Shown here: positions 38,617 through 48,719 of the stretch, piece by piece
Layout: every line of letters starts with the position of its first letter
How positions within the stretch are numbered: the first letter of the stretch is position 1
Assembly: GCA_040222995.1 (NCBI GenBank)
Contig: JAVKBW010000087.1
Location: forward strand, 248,001 to 312,000
Reading direction: 5' to 3'
From: JAVKBW01 sp040222995
Lineage (GTDB): Bacteria; Pseudomonadota; Alphaproteobacteria; UBA8366; Aestuariispiraceae
DNA length: 64,000 nucleotides
Made by a program: the position numbers and the translations under genes
Notes under the pieces: model-generated
What the model saw: only the letters and a program-made list of their open reading frames with translations
What the model was told of the DNA's origin: nothing
Database searches by the model: none

Positions 38617-40860
38617 CTAAACCTGTTTCATCGGCAGCTTTTCCGTACCAGTTGATTCAATGGCGTCTCGCAGCGATTGAAGCCGACGGCGGACATCTTC
38701 GCGAAATCTTTGTCGAACAATTGGTATATTCGAAATGACGGATGCAGGAATCTCCCAGAGTGTGGACGTACCGATGCTTTGCAATCTGTATTGGGTCTCG
38801 GTGTCGAATAGACACCGTTCTTCATTGAAAGAATCGCCGGACCGGAGTGTTTCCAAAACATTGCCGCCAACAAACCGGTTCAATGTACCGCTTTCAACTA
38901 TCCGGAGCAGGCGTCTGTTCCCCTCATTTTCTTCAACAAGACCCTTCTCGATGGTCACCATGGTCATGGCCGCGGCTATCCGGTTGTGGACGGTCGACCC
39001 TAATCTGTCGCCAAACACCCATGTCGTGCGCAGCCAGGCACGCTTTCGGGTGTAGTCCTCGACAAGGAGTCGGTGACTGTATCGCGTGATGAACTCTGCG
39101 TACTGGGCGCCTGGAATGACCAGCACCTGAAGATAGCAGCTCGCTCGGTAGGTGGCATCGGATGCGCTATTTCTTAATATTGGGATTTCTCCCAGTAAAG
39201 TCCCGGCGGGAAGCCTGATCGGCTTCAGTGATGTTGATGAAAGTGCCTCCGCATTTCCCGAAATGATGAGCAACAGATTATCAACCCTGTCGCCTTCACG
39301 CATTATGATTTCGTGCGGGTTGTATGTGCGGATGTCGCTGTTCAGCAGTATCTGCAGACGTCCCGGCGGCTGGTCCGGAAAGTATCCCTTGAAAAAATCA
39401 AAGGCAATGCGGCGCAGATAGTCCCGGGACGCCGCAATCAACACGTCAGCCGAGCCGAACTCCGCACCCGAACCGATGAGCCGCTCTTCATTGTTCAACG
39501 GTCGGTCTACATGCGAGAGCACGAGTTTATCCGACGGGTCTTCGGCAAAGTCATTGGCGGCCCCGTGAATCAAACCACCACCGATATCGATTTTCTTGAG
39601 ATGCGCGAACTCTCGATAGGTTGCAGCAACGCTGTTGCGAGTTGCTGAGGATATTCCCGTGGCAACATCAGTGCTGGCTGCCATCTCGTCCAGAACCCGG
39701 TTCGATGAAATGTCAGCCAGGTGCGAGTAAGACTTATAACCCTGTGCGCCCAGTGCGCGAAACTGGAAGATTGTGGTTTCAAGTGGATGTGGCGACATTA
39801 TCGGTCTCACCTCGAGACCGTCCAGATCGTTCCAGTCGTCTTGCTTAAGATCGACGATGTCGAAGCATGCACCGAATTCCCGCTCGTCCGCCGAAAGCAG
39901 CGCAGAAAACTTTTTGGTTACCGCGGCGCGGACCATGGGCACCGCGAAGTATTTCAGAGGATGGTCGGACTGCATCAGCGTCGTCAGGCCGGCAAAATGA
40001 TCGTCATGGCCGTGGGTATGAAAGATGCCTTCGATTTCGTTCACACTGAGGCTGAGCGCGTGAAGAATTGCTTCCAGATTGGGCCCGGCATCAATCAGAT
40101 AAAGCCGGCCCTGAAACGACAGCATGCTGCCCATACAGGGGCGATCTATGTCCCACCCATCGCCTTCGCCGGTATGGATGACGGAAAAGTAGTCCCGCTC
40201 CACATTGTGCATCCCCAGCACATAGGCAGGCGCATAACTCTCGCCGCGCGCCAGGTTCAGATCAACCTCAACGAAGTCCTCGCCATACTCGATCCGGTAT
40301 CGGTTGAGTCCCTGCCTGACAATAAACGCACCATCCCGGATTTCCGTCCGTCCTGCACCAATGGCAAGGCAATCCAGGAGATCGTCAGTAGGCCGAATGC
40401 GGCCGAATGAGAAATGAAGCTTGATACGCATCATCTCGTCTGCGGCCGCGTTTCCGATACCGGTGGCAAGAAGCTCTTCCCGGGACGTCAGGCCGTAATT
40501 GCCGCGATGAATGTATTCAAGTTGTGCGGCTATCTGCTCCGGCAGCCCGATCAGCAATGGCTTTTGCCCGGTGTTGTTCGGATGGCCCGGAAGCATCATT
40601 CCCTGCCTGTACAGCATCTGCAGGACCGGAAATTCGGCCAGGTTCGCAAAGGCGCCGCCCTGCAACATGATATCCGAAAGAAGTATAGCGTTTGGACCGG
40701 TCTCGAAGGGTACGCCGTCAATTTCGGAGGGTGAAATCAGGCCGCGCCTTATGAGATGTTTGACGACATCGGCTGGAGAGCCGCAAAGCAACCGCAAGCC
40801 GACGTCTTCAACCTCGACCCACTGAACCCCGACCGTGATATCGATCTTGGTGATGGTCAT
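38617..40860 (-). CDS. metallo-beta-lactamase-fold protein with two cyclic-nucleotide-binding-like domains
   Basis: A 747-residue protein. After about 200 N-terminal residues of unknown fold comes a metallo-hydrolase domain with HTHGHDDH (the HxHxDH metal motif, near residue 285) and later MSPHPLE and LVLSHVD. Then a cNMP domain (about 500-610, HEIIMREGDRVDNLLLIISG; GEIPILRNSASDATYRAS, retaining Gly-Glu and a late Arg) and a weaker second one at 630-725. This architecture matches cyclic-nucleotide-activated MBL phosphodiesterases, so cAMP/cGMP hydrolysis is a reasonable inference, not a demonstrated role. Confidence 0.82.
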   Translation of the reverse strand: MTITKIDITVGVQWVEVEDVGLRLLCGSPADVVKHLIRRGLISPSEIDGVPFETGPNAILLSDIMLQGGAFANLAEFPVLQMLYRQGMMLPGHPNNTGQKPLLIGLPEQIAAQLEYIHRGNYGLTSREELLATGIGNAAADEMMRIKLHFSFGRIRPTDDLLDCLAIGAGRTEIRDGAFIVRQGLNRYRIEYGEDFVEVDLNLARGESYAPAYVLGMHNVERDYFSVIHTGEGDGWDIDRPCMGSMLSFQGRLYLIDAGPNLEAILHALSLSVNEIEGIFHTHGHDDHFAGLTTLMQSDHPLKYFAVPMVRAAVTKKFSALLSADEREFGACFDIVDLKQDDWNDLDGLEVRPIMSPHPLETTIFQFRALGAQGYKSYSHLADISSNRVLDEMAASTDVATGISSATRNSVAATYREFAHLKKIDIGGGLIHGAANDFAEDPSDKLVLSHVDRPLNNEERLIGSGAEFGSADVLIAASRDYLRRIAFDFFKGYFPDQPPGRLQILLNSDIRTYNPHEIIMREGDRVDNLLLIISGNAEALSSTSLKPIRLPAGTLLGEIPILRNSASDATYRASCYLQVLVIPGAQYAEFITRYSHRLLVEDYTRKRAWLRTTWVFGDRLGSTVHNRIAAAMTMVTIEKGLVEENEGNRRLLRIVESGTLNRFVGGNVLETLRSGDSFNEERCLFDTETQYRLQSIGTSTLWEIPASVISNIPIVRQRFREDVRRRLQSLRDAIESTGTEKLPMKQV

Positions 40861-40911
40861 GACTGAACCTGTCTTGTAGCGGTAATGCTCATGGAGATTG
40901 GTGCAGCCGGA

Positions 40912-41070
40912 CTAAATTCGGCCAAGCATCATCAGAACGACAACAATGACAAGGATGAGTACCAGTCCACCGCTAGGGTAGTACCCCCAACTGCTGCTGT
41001 GCGGCCAAGTCGGCAGGACGCCAACCAGGATCAACAGCAGAACGATAATTAGGATGGTGCTTATGGACAT
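40912..41070 (-). CDS. DUF3309-type small membrane protein
   Basis: A 52-residue ORF with GGAAA upstream of the ATG at 41070. It has a hydrophobic segment (MSISTILIIIVLLLILVGV), a central WPHSSSWGYYPSGG turn, and a second hydrophobic segment ending MMLGRI. This is the layout of DUF3309 proteins found in stress-related clusters of alphaproteobacteria. Function unknown. It lies 51 bases upstream of the MBL/cNMP gene on the same strand and may share its transcript. Confidence 0.85.
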   Translation of the reverse strand: MSISTILIIVLLLILVGVLPTWPHSSSWGYYPSGGLVLILVIVVVLMMLGRI

Positions 41071-42263
41071 TGCTTTTTCCTACTTTTATGTGTTGTCGAG
41101 GAGTAGAGTCGCCAGTGCGACTGTGCTGCCTCGTAGGGAGGTACTGAATACCGACACGCATAAAAGCGCTGCTTCGGAGGCGGTGCCGGAGTCCGTGTTC
41201 GTGAGCAACTCGCTCGGCGGACGGTTTTCCGCGGAACGGCATCTAGGCGCCGCAGATGTCTTTGTGGCGGTAGCTGCCTGCAACCAGCCGGAAAGGAACG
41301 CTGAATCCTGCTCACGCTGTGAGCCGATACTGTCGGCCAGGCAGGCGCCCGGTTTCGCGACAGTCTGAGCGTCCTTAAAATCAAAACAAGTTCACGTTCC
41401 ACGAACGCAGATCCTCCAGAATGATTCGATAAAATTATGGGTTAAGTGCTGATTGCAGCCCCCATGCCCCAAGGCAGTTGACGGGCTTCCATAGCGGCAA
41501 TCTTATCAGGCAGCGTGTTGCAGGGGCAGGTTCGGAAATCACCTACGACGAGTGAAAAATGGTCACATAGCCTGCTACTGTTTGGGCCGGTTCTTCGGCG
41601 CGCTATTTCCTATTCATTGACTGGATCGATACTCTTTGACACCGAAAAAGCGTATTGCGATACCTCGGAACCAACTGGGACGGGTAATGCGTCCTTTTGG
41701 TCAGGGATTGTACAGGCGGTGGTGCGGGGGACAGCGGCACACCTGCTTGCGCGATCCAAAAGGAGGCCAGATACCCACCCGTGCGGTAGAGCAGGAGTTG
41801 GGGCACGCCCGTCGCGTTACCGCCACTTTCCTTCCGATACTTGGATGGGGCGCCGTAATGACGGCGCAGCGGAGCCTGACGAGCGTTTCTCCTGAGCAAT
41901 CCCAGTTAATCCCGAGGTATCGCAGCACGTTCACGTCAAATATCGAACGGCCCTGATACAGTTTGCACTTTAGCTACCGCCCGATACGGATTCATAGAGT
42001 CGGAATCTACTCAAATGCTGCAATTTGGTCACTTGCCGGTTCGGATTGGTTTTACGGATTTGCAGTCAACTACTGTTGCGGACAATGATATTGAATAGGA
42101 AATCAGTGTCCCCTCACCAGACCCAACGAATGGATTGAGGTGGGTCGAAGGTTGCCAACGTCAGACCCGAAATCGGCACGCAATTGGACCTTCGCGGCTT
42201 AGTAGTATATGCTGTTTCAGGCTCGTTCTCATGTTGGAGCGTGCAACCGAAAGAAACCGGCAC
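41071..42263. other. long spacer between divergent DUF3309 and sensor genes
   Basis: About 1.2 kb with only short incoherent open frames. The one clear structure is the TIR-bounded segment at 41656-41924. The rest should hold two divergent promoters; none was identified with confidence. Confidence 0.45.
41656..41924. mobile_element. possible MITE-like element with 25-base terminal inverted repeats
   Basis: Left arm 41656-41680 (begins TGCGATACCTCGG, ends AACTGGGA) and right arm 41900-41924 (its reverse complement begins TGCGATACCTCGG and ends AACTGGGA) agree at 22 of 25 positions. They bound a 269-base segment with no convincing ORF. No clear target-site duplication was seen, so it may be an old or altered insertion. 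Confidence 0.5.
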
Positions 42264-45200
42264 ATGTCTGGCAAGCGTCCGTCACGGAATGCAACAGCCG
42301 ATCCGAAAGCGAACAACCCACCCGACCAACAGGAGATTTTCCCCGTTGTCGGGATAGGCGCGTCGGCAGGCGGCCTTAGTGCCTGCAAGAAGTTTCTGAG
42401 TACGCTGCCGCCTGACACAGGCATGGCTTTCATTCTGGTCCAGCATCTCGATCCGACTCACAAAAGCATGATGGTCGACCTGCTGGCCGGATCGACCGCC
42501 ATGCCCGTTCTCCAGGCAACCCATGGCATGAAGGTTCAGGCCAACCACTTCTACGTCATTCCGCCAGGCTATTATCTTGCCGTCCAGGATGGCGCCATGC
42601 ATCTCTCGCTGCCCGGTGTTCGGCAGGGCACCCGCATGCCGTTCGATTTTCTTCTCAAATCTCTGGCCGAGGATTATGGATCTCGGGTGATCTGTATTGT
42701 GCTGTCAGGTACCGGCGCCGACGGCAGTGTCGGGTTGAGGGCGGTTAGCGAAAGCGGCGGCCTTGTCATCGCACAGGATCCGGATGACGCCGCTTATGAC
42801 GGAATGCCGCGAAGCGCTATAGCAACAGGGCTGGTGCAGATAGTGACGCCACTGGCGGCTATCGCCTCCGCCCTTCTCAAACAGGGCGTTCAAGTCGATC
42901 CTGAATCAGGCAAGGGTGATTCACCGTCTGCTGACCAGAACCAATCCGGCTTACGCGGTATTATCGATCTTCTTCGCGCCGAAACTTCCCACAATTTCGC
43001 CCTCTATAAAACAGGCACGCTGGAACGACGGATTTTACGGCGCATGGGAATGGCAGGATGCGACGGCGATTTTGTTCGGTATACGAGCCTATTGCAGAAC
43101 CACCCCGCAGAACTGGATCTGTTGCGGAAATATCTGTTGATCCACGTCACCGGTTTTTTCCGGGATCCGGATGCCTTTGAGTTTCTCGCCGAGAATGTCA
43201 TCCCCGACCTCATTGCGAACGCCACACCCGGTCAGCCACTCCGCATCTGGATTGCCGGATGCAGCACGGGTGAAGAAACCTACTCGCTGGCGATTCTATT
43301 CCGGGAAAAAATGAGAGAGATGAACGCCAATATCAAGTTGCAGATTTTTGCATCGGATATCGACAAGGACGCGATTTCCCAGGCCAGGGAAGGCCTGTAC
43401 CCCGCAGCAATTGCAAGCGATATCTCCCCGGCGCGCCTTGCCCGGTTCTTCTCGCTGGAAGACCTGGGTTACAGAGTTTTACCGGAATTGCGCGATACCA
43501 TACTGTTTGCGGCACAGGATTTGCTGGCCGATCCGCCCTTTTCGCGTCTTGATCTGGTTTCATGCCGGAACCTGCTGATCTACCTGAAACCCGAAGCGCA
43601 GGCGCAAGTCGTTTCGCAGTTTCATTTCGCCCTGCGCCATGGCGGAATTCTGATGCTTGGCAGTTCCGAGACGATTGGCAAGGAAGACGACCGGTTTGGT
43701 GTCGTTTCCAAGCCGCACCGAATCTATCGCCACATCGGGCGCCGGCGCCCGGGAGAATTCGGTGTTGCGCTGACCACGGGTGACACCACCCGACCGCAAA
43801 TCCGGCCCGTCTCCACGCCGGCGCCTTCACGCCAGGAAGTTCTTGCAGATCTCTGCCAGCGGCTTGTTCTCGAGAAGTTTGCGCCGGCGGCGATACTGGT
43901 GAACAGCAACAATGAATGTCTGTATACGCTGGGACCGACCGACCGATATCTGCATGTGGCGCCGGGATATCCAACGCATGACGCGCTTGCCATGGTTCGC
44001 CGTGACTTGCGCATCAAGTTGCGCTCCGCCATCCAGCAGGCTAAGCAAAAGAACATTCGCGTCATGGTCGAGGTTGGCGGAGACAACCGGGTCGGCGAAC
44101 CGGACCGTTTCAGTATCGCAGTAGAACCCATCCACAATGAAGGCGAGGACCTGCTGCTGATCGGCTTCCTTGATCGTCCCCGGCAGGATCCGGCCCGCAA
44201 GCTGCCGATACCGGATGAGGATTTGTCCAGAGTCGCGGAACTCGAACGCGAACTCGATGCGACGCGTACGGAACTGGAAGGCGCCATCCAGAACCTCGAA
44301 AACTCCAGCCAGGAACAGAAGTCCATCAATCAGGAAGCGCTGTCGATCAACGAGGAATACCAATCAACCAATGAGGAACTCGAAACATCGAAGGAAGAAC
44401 TGCAATCGCTGAACGAAGAACTGACAGCCCTTAACAGCCAGTTGCACGAAACGCTGGAACGGCAGCGCACGACCACCGATGACCTTCAAAACATCCTCTA
44501 CAGCACGAATGTCGCAACACTGTTCCTCGATACCAACCTGTGCATCCGGTTTTTCACACCGGCGGCAAAAAAGCTTTTGAATATTATTGCCGGCGACATC
44601 GGCCGGCCGATCGCCGATCTCAGCGCGACGGCAAGCGACCCGGAACTTCAACGGGATAGTCGGACCGTACTTGGAAACCATACAGTTCTGGAATGCGAGG
44701 TTCTCTTTCCTGACACTACCTGGTATTTGCGCCGCATTCTGCCATACCGAACAGAAAGCGCCGGTGTCGAAGGTGTGGTCATCACTTTCAGCGACATTAC
44801 CGAACGGAAGATTGTGGCTGAAACGCTGAACGCCGCGATGGTCAGGGCGGATCGGGCGAACATGGCGAAGACCCGGTTCCTCGCGGCGGCCAGCCACGAC
44901 CTTCGTCAACCGCTGCAAACCTTTGCGCTGATTCAGGGCATATTGGCCCGAACCGTACAGGATGCGCCGGCACAGAAACTGATAGCAAGGCTGGACGAGA
45001 CGCTGGGCGCCATGTCCGGAATGCTGAACGCGTTGCTCGACATAAACGAGATTGAAGCCGGGACGCTATGCGCCAAAAAGCAGGATTTCCCGATTAACAT
45101 CCTGATTGAGCGCATGCGGGATGAATTCGGCTATCATGCAAAAGCAAAGGGTTTGGCTTTTCATACTGTGCCGTGTGGCTTGATCGTTCACAGCGACCCG

Positions 45201-46670
45201 CGCCTGCTGGAGCAGATGATTCGCAATCTTCTCTCAAATGCATTGAAATACACCAGCAGCGGGAAAGTGTTGCTCGGATGCCGCCGCCGGGCGGAAACAG
45301 TGAGAATTGAGGTTCTCGATACCGGCATCGGGATCGACAAGAACCAGTTTTCGGCAATTTTCGAGGAGTACCATCAGATCGGAAACGATGCCCGGGAGCG
45401 GGAGCGCGGTCTCGGCCTCGGGCTCGCCATCGTGAAGCGTCTGGGGGAGTTATTGGATCATCCATTGGCGGTAAACTCGCTGCCGGAGACAGGGTCGGTT
45501 TTCGCTATTGACGTTCCCCGGGTATCGGATGGTGCGGCTGTGTCGGAGACCGTGCGTCGCGAGAAAGACATACCGCCGAAAGCACCCGCAACCGCCGCAA
45601 CCGTGCTTGTTGTCGAGGACGACCCGGATGTGCGCGACCTGCTGGAATTTCTTCTTGAGAGCGAAGGATATCGTACGATTGCAGCAGCTACTGCCGACGA
45701 TGCCATGGAACTCACGGCAACAGACCGGCCGGACATTATTCTGGCGGATTTCAACTTGCCGAGTGGTATGAACGGTCTTGAACTGGTCGCAGCAATACAG
45801 AGTCGGGAAGACACGTTTATCCCTGCAATAATGCTGACCGGCGATATCTCAACGAAGACCTTGCGGCAGTTTGCTCAACAGAAATGCCATTACTTCAGCA
45901 AACCCATCAAATCCGGCGCGTTGCTTGAAAGCATTGCCTCTGTGCTGACGGCCGGAAGCGATATCGCCCTCTCTCAAGACGAATCGAAAGCGAAGCCTGG
46001 TATATCGGATTCACCGAAGGTCTATGTGGTGGACGACGATCCTGCGATCCGGGAAGCGATACGGGAAATTCTGGATATGGAAGGCTGGGCAATCGAGAGC
46101 TTTTCCAATTGCGAGGATTTTCTTGCTGCTTATCGGCCGAGCCCTAATGTCTGCCTGCTGATCGACAGCCGCTTGCCTGGTATGCAGGGGATCGAATTGC
46201 TGCAAAAGCTAAGGGCCGAAGGCAGTAACATTCCCGCCATCATGATTACCGGCAACGGCGATGTCGGGACCGCGGTTCAGGCAATGAAGGCTGGCGCCCG
46301 GGATTTCATAGAGAAACCGATCGGCAGCAACAAACTGGTGAAATGCATCGACCGCGCGCTCGCGCAATCGCGTGACACAGCGGCTCTATCGGCCTGGCGG
46401 GAAAAGGCGGCGGACCGGGTTTCAAACCTTACGTCGCGCCAGCGGCAGATTATGGATCTGGTGCTGGCCGGTCACCCGAGCAAAAACATTGCTACCGATC
46501 TTGGCATCAGTCAGCGGACAGTCGAGAACCACCGCGCCGCAATCATGAAAAAGACCGGAACCAAATCCATACCGGCCTTGGCGCGGCTGGCTTCCGCCGC
46601 AATCGACAACCTGCCGGAAGGCCCCGTGACCGGGCCGCGGCAATGGAATGACCAGACCGCAGACTCATAA
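42264..46670 (+). CDS. multidomain CheB-CheR-PAS-histidine kinase-REC-REC-LuxR protein
   Basis: About 1468 residues from the ATG at 42264 (42231 is an alternative). Domains in order: CheB methylesterase (Ser34 in GIGASAGGL, His in QHLDPTHKS); CheR methyltransferase (SAM motif RIWIAGCSTGEETYSLA near 327); coiled coil (about 659-735, Glu-rich); PAS (738-850); HisKA with His878 (AASHDLRQPLQ); HATPase; REC1 (about 1114, Asp in LADFNLP); REC2 (about 1254, Asp1301 in LLIDSRLPG); LuxR/FixJ HTH (from 1390, LTSRQRQIMDLVLAG). A whole phosphorelay ending in a DNA-binding output is fused in one chain. Confidence 0.92.
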   Translation: MSGKRPSRNATADPKANNPPDQQEIFPVVGIGASAGGLSACKKFLSTLPPDTGMAFILVQHLDPTHKSMMVDLLAGSTAMPVLQATHGMKVQANHFYVIPPGYYLAVQDGAMHLSLPGVRQGTRMPFDFLLKSLAEDYGSRVICIVLSGTGADGSVGLRAVSESGGLVIAQDPDDAAYDGMPRSAIATGLVQIVTPLAAIASALLKQGVQVDPESGKGDSPSADQNQSGLRGIIDLLRAETSHNFALYKTGTLERRILRRMGMAGCDGDFVRYTSLLQNHPAELDLLRKYLLIHVTGFFRDPDAFEFLAENVIPDLIANATPGQPLRIWIAGCSTGEETYSLAILFREKMREMNANIKLQIFASDIDKDAISQAREGLYPAAIASDISPARLARFFSLEDLGYRVLPELRDTILFAAQDLLADPPFSRLDLVSCRNLLIYLKPEAQAQVVSQFHFALRHGGILMLGSSETIGKEDDRFGVVSKPHRIYRHIGRRRPGEFGVALTTGDTTRPQIRPVSTPAPSRQEVLADLCQRLVLEKFAPAAILVNSNNECLYTLGPTDRYLHVAPGYPTHDALAMVRRDLRIKLRSAIQQAKQKNIRVMVEVGGDNRVGEPDRFSIAVEPIHNEGEDLLLIGFLDRPRQDPARKLPIPDEDLSRVAELERELDATRTELEGAIQNLENSSQEQKSINQEALSINEEYQSTNEELETSKEELQSLNEELTALNSQLHETLERQRTTTDDLQNILYSTNVATLFLDTNLCIRFFTPAAKKLLNIIAGDIGRPIADLSATASDPELQRDSRTVLGNHTVLECEVLFPDTTWYLRRILPYRTESAGVEGVVITFSDITERKIVAETLNAAMVRADRANMAKTRFLAAASHDLRQPLQTFALIQGILARTVQDAPAQKLIARLDETLGAMSGMLNALLDINEIEAGTLCAKKQDFPINILIERMRDEFGYHAKAKGLAFHTVPCGLIVHSDPRLLEQMIRNLLSNALKYTSSGKVLLGCRRRAETVRIEVLDTGIGIDKNQFSAIFEEYHQIGNDARERERGLGLGLAIVKRLGELLDHPLAVNSLPETGSVFAIDVPRVSDGAAVSETVRREKDIPPKAPATAATVLVVEDDPDVRDLLEFLLESEGYRTIAAATADDAMELTATDRPDIILADFNLPSGMNGLELVAAIQSREDTFIPAIMLTGDISTKTLRQFAQQKCHYFSKPIKSGALLESIASVLTAGSDIALSQDESKAKPGISDSPKVYVVDDDPAIREAIREILDMEGWAIESFSNCEDFLAAYRPSPNVCLLIDSRLPGMQGIELLQKLRAEGSNIPAIMITGNGDVGTAVQAMKAGARDFIEKPIGSNKLVKCIDRALAQSRDTAALSAWREKAADRVSNLTSRQRQIMDLVLAGHPSKNIATDLGISQRTVENHRAAIMKKTGTKSIPALARLASAAIDNLPEGPVTGPRQWNDQTADS

Positions 46671-47127
46671 GCAAAGAGAGTTTTTGCTGACCGGTTCGGC
46701 GTGTCAAAGCCGGGAAATTCACCGGAGGCGATGCCTGTGCATCGGCAAGACGGATTGATGCCGCAGAGGCGGGCCGACCGGCCAGCCGATCCGGCCCGGG
46801 CTCGTTCATCTCGCAATGCATGTCCTTGTTAGGTAGTTTCCGAGTCTACTGCTGCATCTTGGCCGCGGCTATTGTCACTCTTGCCCTGAACAACTGCAGT
46901 CAACAGTCGTATTGCGTTGAAGGGGCGGCATTGGATGCGCAGCGATCACCGTGTTCTTGATCGCAATCCGGCCTGGTTTCGCTGGTGCGAGTACAGACTC
47001 GCCGACAGAGTCGGATCGTCAGGCACTTTCACCCTGCGCAATGATGTCCATTTCACCGCATATCGGGTTTTGGACACGAAGATCGTGTCAGGCGAAATAC
47101 CCAGAATCGCCACAAGGGAGGTTTGTT
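46671..47127. other. spacer after the hybrid sensor gene
   Basis: 457 bases without a supported gene. It contains the first copy of the REP-like repeat (46739-46798). Confidence 0.5.
46739..46798. repeat. REP-like dispersed repeat, copy 1
   Basis: Begins GCATCGGCAAGACGGATTGA and ends GATCCGGCCCG. A diverged copy lies at 49113-49174. The second half is self-complementary (CGGGCC against GGCCCG) and can form a GC-rich hairpin. It lies 69 bases after the sensor gene stop. Confidence 0.6.
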
Positions 47128-47310
47128 ATGGATGAGAACGACAACACGATGGAGGCTTCGGCTTACAGTTTGTATGTCAGTCCGTATCTGTTGAAGCCCT
47201 TGCGAACGATCACGCAGGCATACGAAGACCGGTATATCCGGAACAATACTTATGAAATGGCACGTCAACAAAACGAAAATCAGGCCCGCCTTGCATCCAA
47301 AGCATCATAG
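47128..47310 (+). CDS. small hypothetical protein
   Basis: A 60-residue ORF, MDENDNTMEASAYSLYVS...ARLASKAS, with an excellent GGGAGG seven bases before the ATG. Soluble and polar, with no signal peptide. No family recognised. It lies between the sensor and the OmpA lipoprotein on the same strand. Confidence 0.6.
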   Translation: MDENDNTMEASAYSLYVSPYLLKPLRTITQAYEDRYIRNNTYEMARQQNENQARLASKAS

Positions 47311-47718
47311 ACAGTGGCTCGGCTTGTGGGCCTGATCTGATTGACTGCAGCCAGTCACAAATAGTGGGAATCGCGTCGATGGAACCGGTCTGCGGCGTCG
47401 CCACAGAGTGGTTCCGCAATCCGGCCCGGTCCCGGGTGGGTTGGCGCTGCCACCGATAAGCATGTACCGCTGTAAGTAGATTCCGAAGCTACCACCGCAA
47501 TGCAATCTGCTGGTAAGTTAGGAAACAGAACTGCAACAGTCTGTCCCATAGAATGTCGGGGTCGCAGCAGATAAAGACCCGTGTTCCCGGACACGTAGCG
47601 ACCAGGCCTGAACATGAACTGCAGCACACATGCTGCTTATCTCTTTGTTGGCTTCCACCCGGTCGGCGAATAACCCCTTTCGGCGAAGAATCCGATACAT
47701 TTTTGAAAGGATGTACAG
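47311..47718. other. spacer upstream of the OmpA-like gene
   Basis: 408 bases; no supported gene. Presumably contains the promoter of the OmpA-like lipoprotein. A segment near 47474 resembles one near 46829 (shared AGTAG.TTCCGA pattern), but no function can be assigned. Confidence 0.4.
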
Positions 47719-48615
47719 ATGAAATATCTGTCCCAGACGCAAAAGCTCGGCATACTTGCCGTATCGGCCATGGTCTTGAGTGCATGCGGAACGTCACATG
47801 TCCCGCAAGCAAACGAAACCGATTTTTCAGGCAATGATTTCAATCATGAACTGGCCAGAAACTACCGTGAATTTTCAAATTTCGAAGCGTACGAGATGCA
47901 TGATTGGTCGGATGCAATTCTTTATGCCGACAAGGCACTGGCTTCGGCCAATGGCAATCCACCCTGGCCTGACGATATGAAATCACGATCGATCGATGGC
48001 GATACGGAAAAGGCAGAACTGCGTGAAGCGCGCCGTCGCCTGGTCGCAGCGCTGGAAAACGGCGCAGCGCGCGCAGCACCGAAAAATACCGCCAGTGCGC
48101 AGTCCAATTTCGATTGCTGGGTCGAACAGCAGGAAGAAGGCTGGCAGGTAGCCGATATCGCCGCCTGCAAGGACGGGTTCTACGCCGCAATGGCCGCGAC
48201 CGATCTTGCAATGGCGCCTGAGCCGGTAGCGAAGGTTGAAGAACCAGTTGTACAGGTCGTGAAGGCCGCTCCGACAGAGCCGAAGCTACCGACCTATCTT
48301 GTATTCTTCGACTGGGACAAGTCAGAGATAACGTCTGAAGGATCCGTGATCATCGACGCGTTTATGAAACAGGTAAATGGCACCGGTCGTACTATTCAAG
48401 TGAGCGGGTACACCGATACATCCGGAAGCAATGCATACAATATGAAGCTGTCTGAATCCCGGGCTGAGTCCGTCAAGAAACTGTTGGTTACGCACGGTGT
48501 GCCGGCGGATACAATTACTATCCTTTCATTGGGCGAGGATGGAGAGCAGTTGATCGCCACCGAAGATGGCGTTCGTGAAGCACGCAACCGTCGGGTCGGC
48601 GTCGACCTGATGTAG
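47719..48615 (+). CDS. OmpA family lipoprotein
   Basis: A 298-residue protein with a lipobox (SAMVLSACGTS, Cys near residue 22). It has an N-terminal domain of about 150 residues and a C-terminal OmpA/peptidoglycan-binding domain (LVFFDWDKSEITSEG; VSGYTDTSGSNAYNMKLSESRA; NRRVGVDLM). It anchors the outer membrane to peptidoglycan. AAGGA precedes the start, and a strong terminator follows at 48659. Confidence 0.92.
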   Translation: MKYLSQTQKLGILAVSAMVLSACGTSHVPQANETDFSGNDFNHELARNYREFSNFEAYEMHDWSDAILYADKALASANGNPPWPDDMKSRSIDGDTEKAELREARRRLVAALENGAARAAPKNTASAQSNFDCWVEQQEEGWQVADIAACKDGFYAAMAATDLAMAPEPVAKVEEPVVQVVKAAPTEPKLPTYLVFFDWDKSEITSEGSVIIDAFMKQVNGTGRTIQVSGYTDTSGSNAYNMKLSESRAESVKKLLVTHGVPADTITILSLGEDGEQLIATEDGVREARNRRVGVDLM

Positions 48616-48658
48616 CATGGACCTGCAACAGAAACTAAATTCAACCGCCAGAACTCAA

Positions 48659-48688
48659 CGGAGGGAGCAAAACTCCCTCCGTTTTTTT
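48659..48688 (+). terminator. strong intrinsic terminator after the OmpA-like gene
   Basis: Perfect nine-base stem CGGAGGGAG/CTCCCTCCG with loop CAAAA and T7. Confidence 0.92.
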
Positions 48689-48719
48689 ACTCCACAATGA
48701 TGTACAAGGGAGATTGTTA

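Noticed and set aside
41515..41956. Overlapping ORFs in the 41.5-42.0 kb spacer
   Set aside because: Several frames are open on both strands with no protein resemblance; the region is better explained by the TIR-bounded segment.
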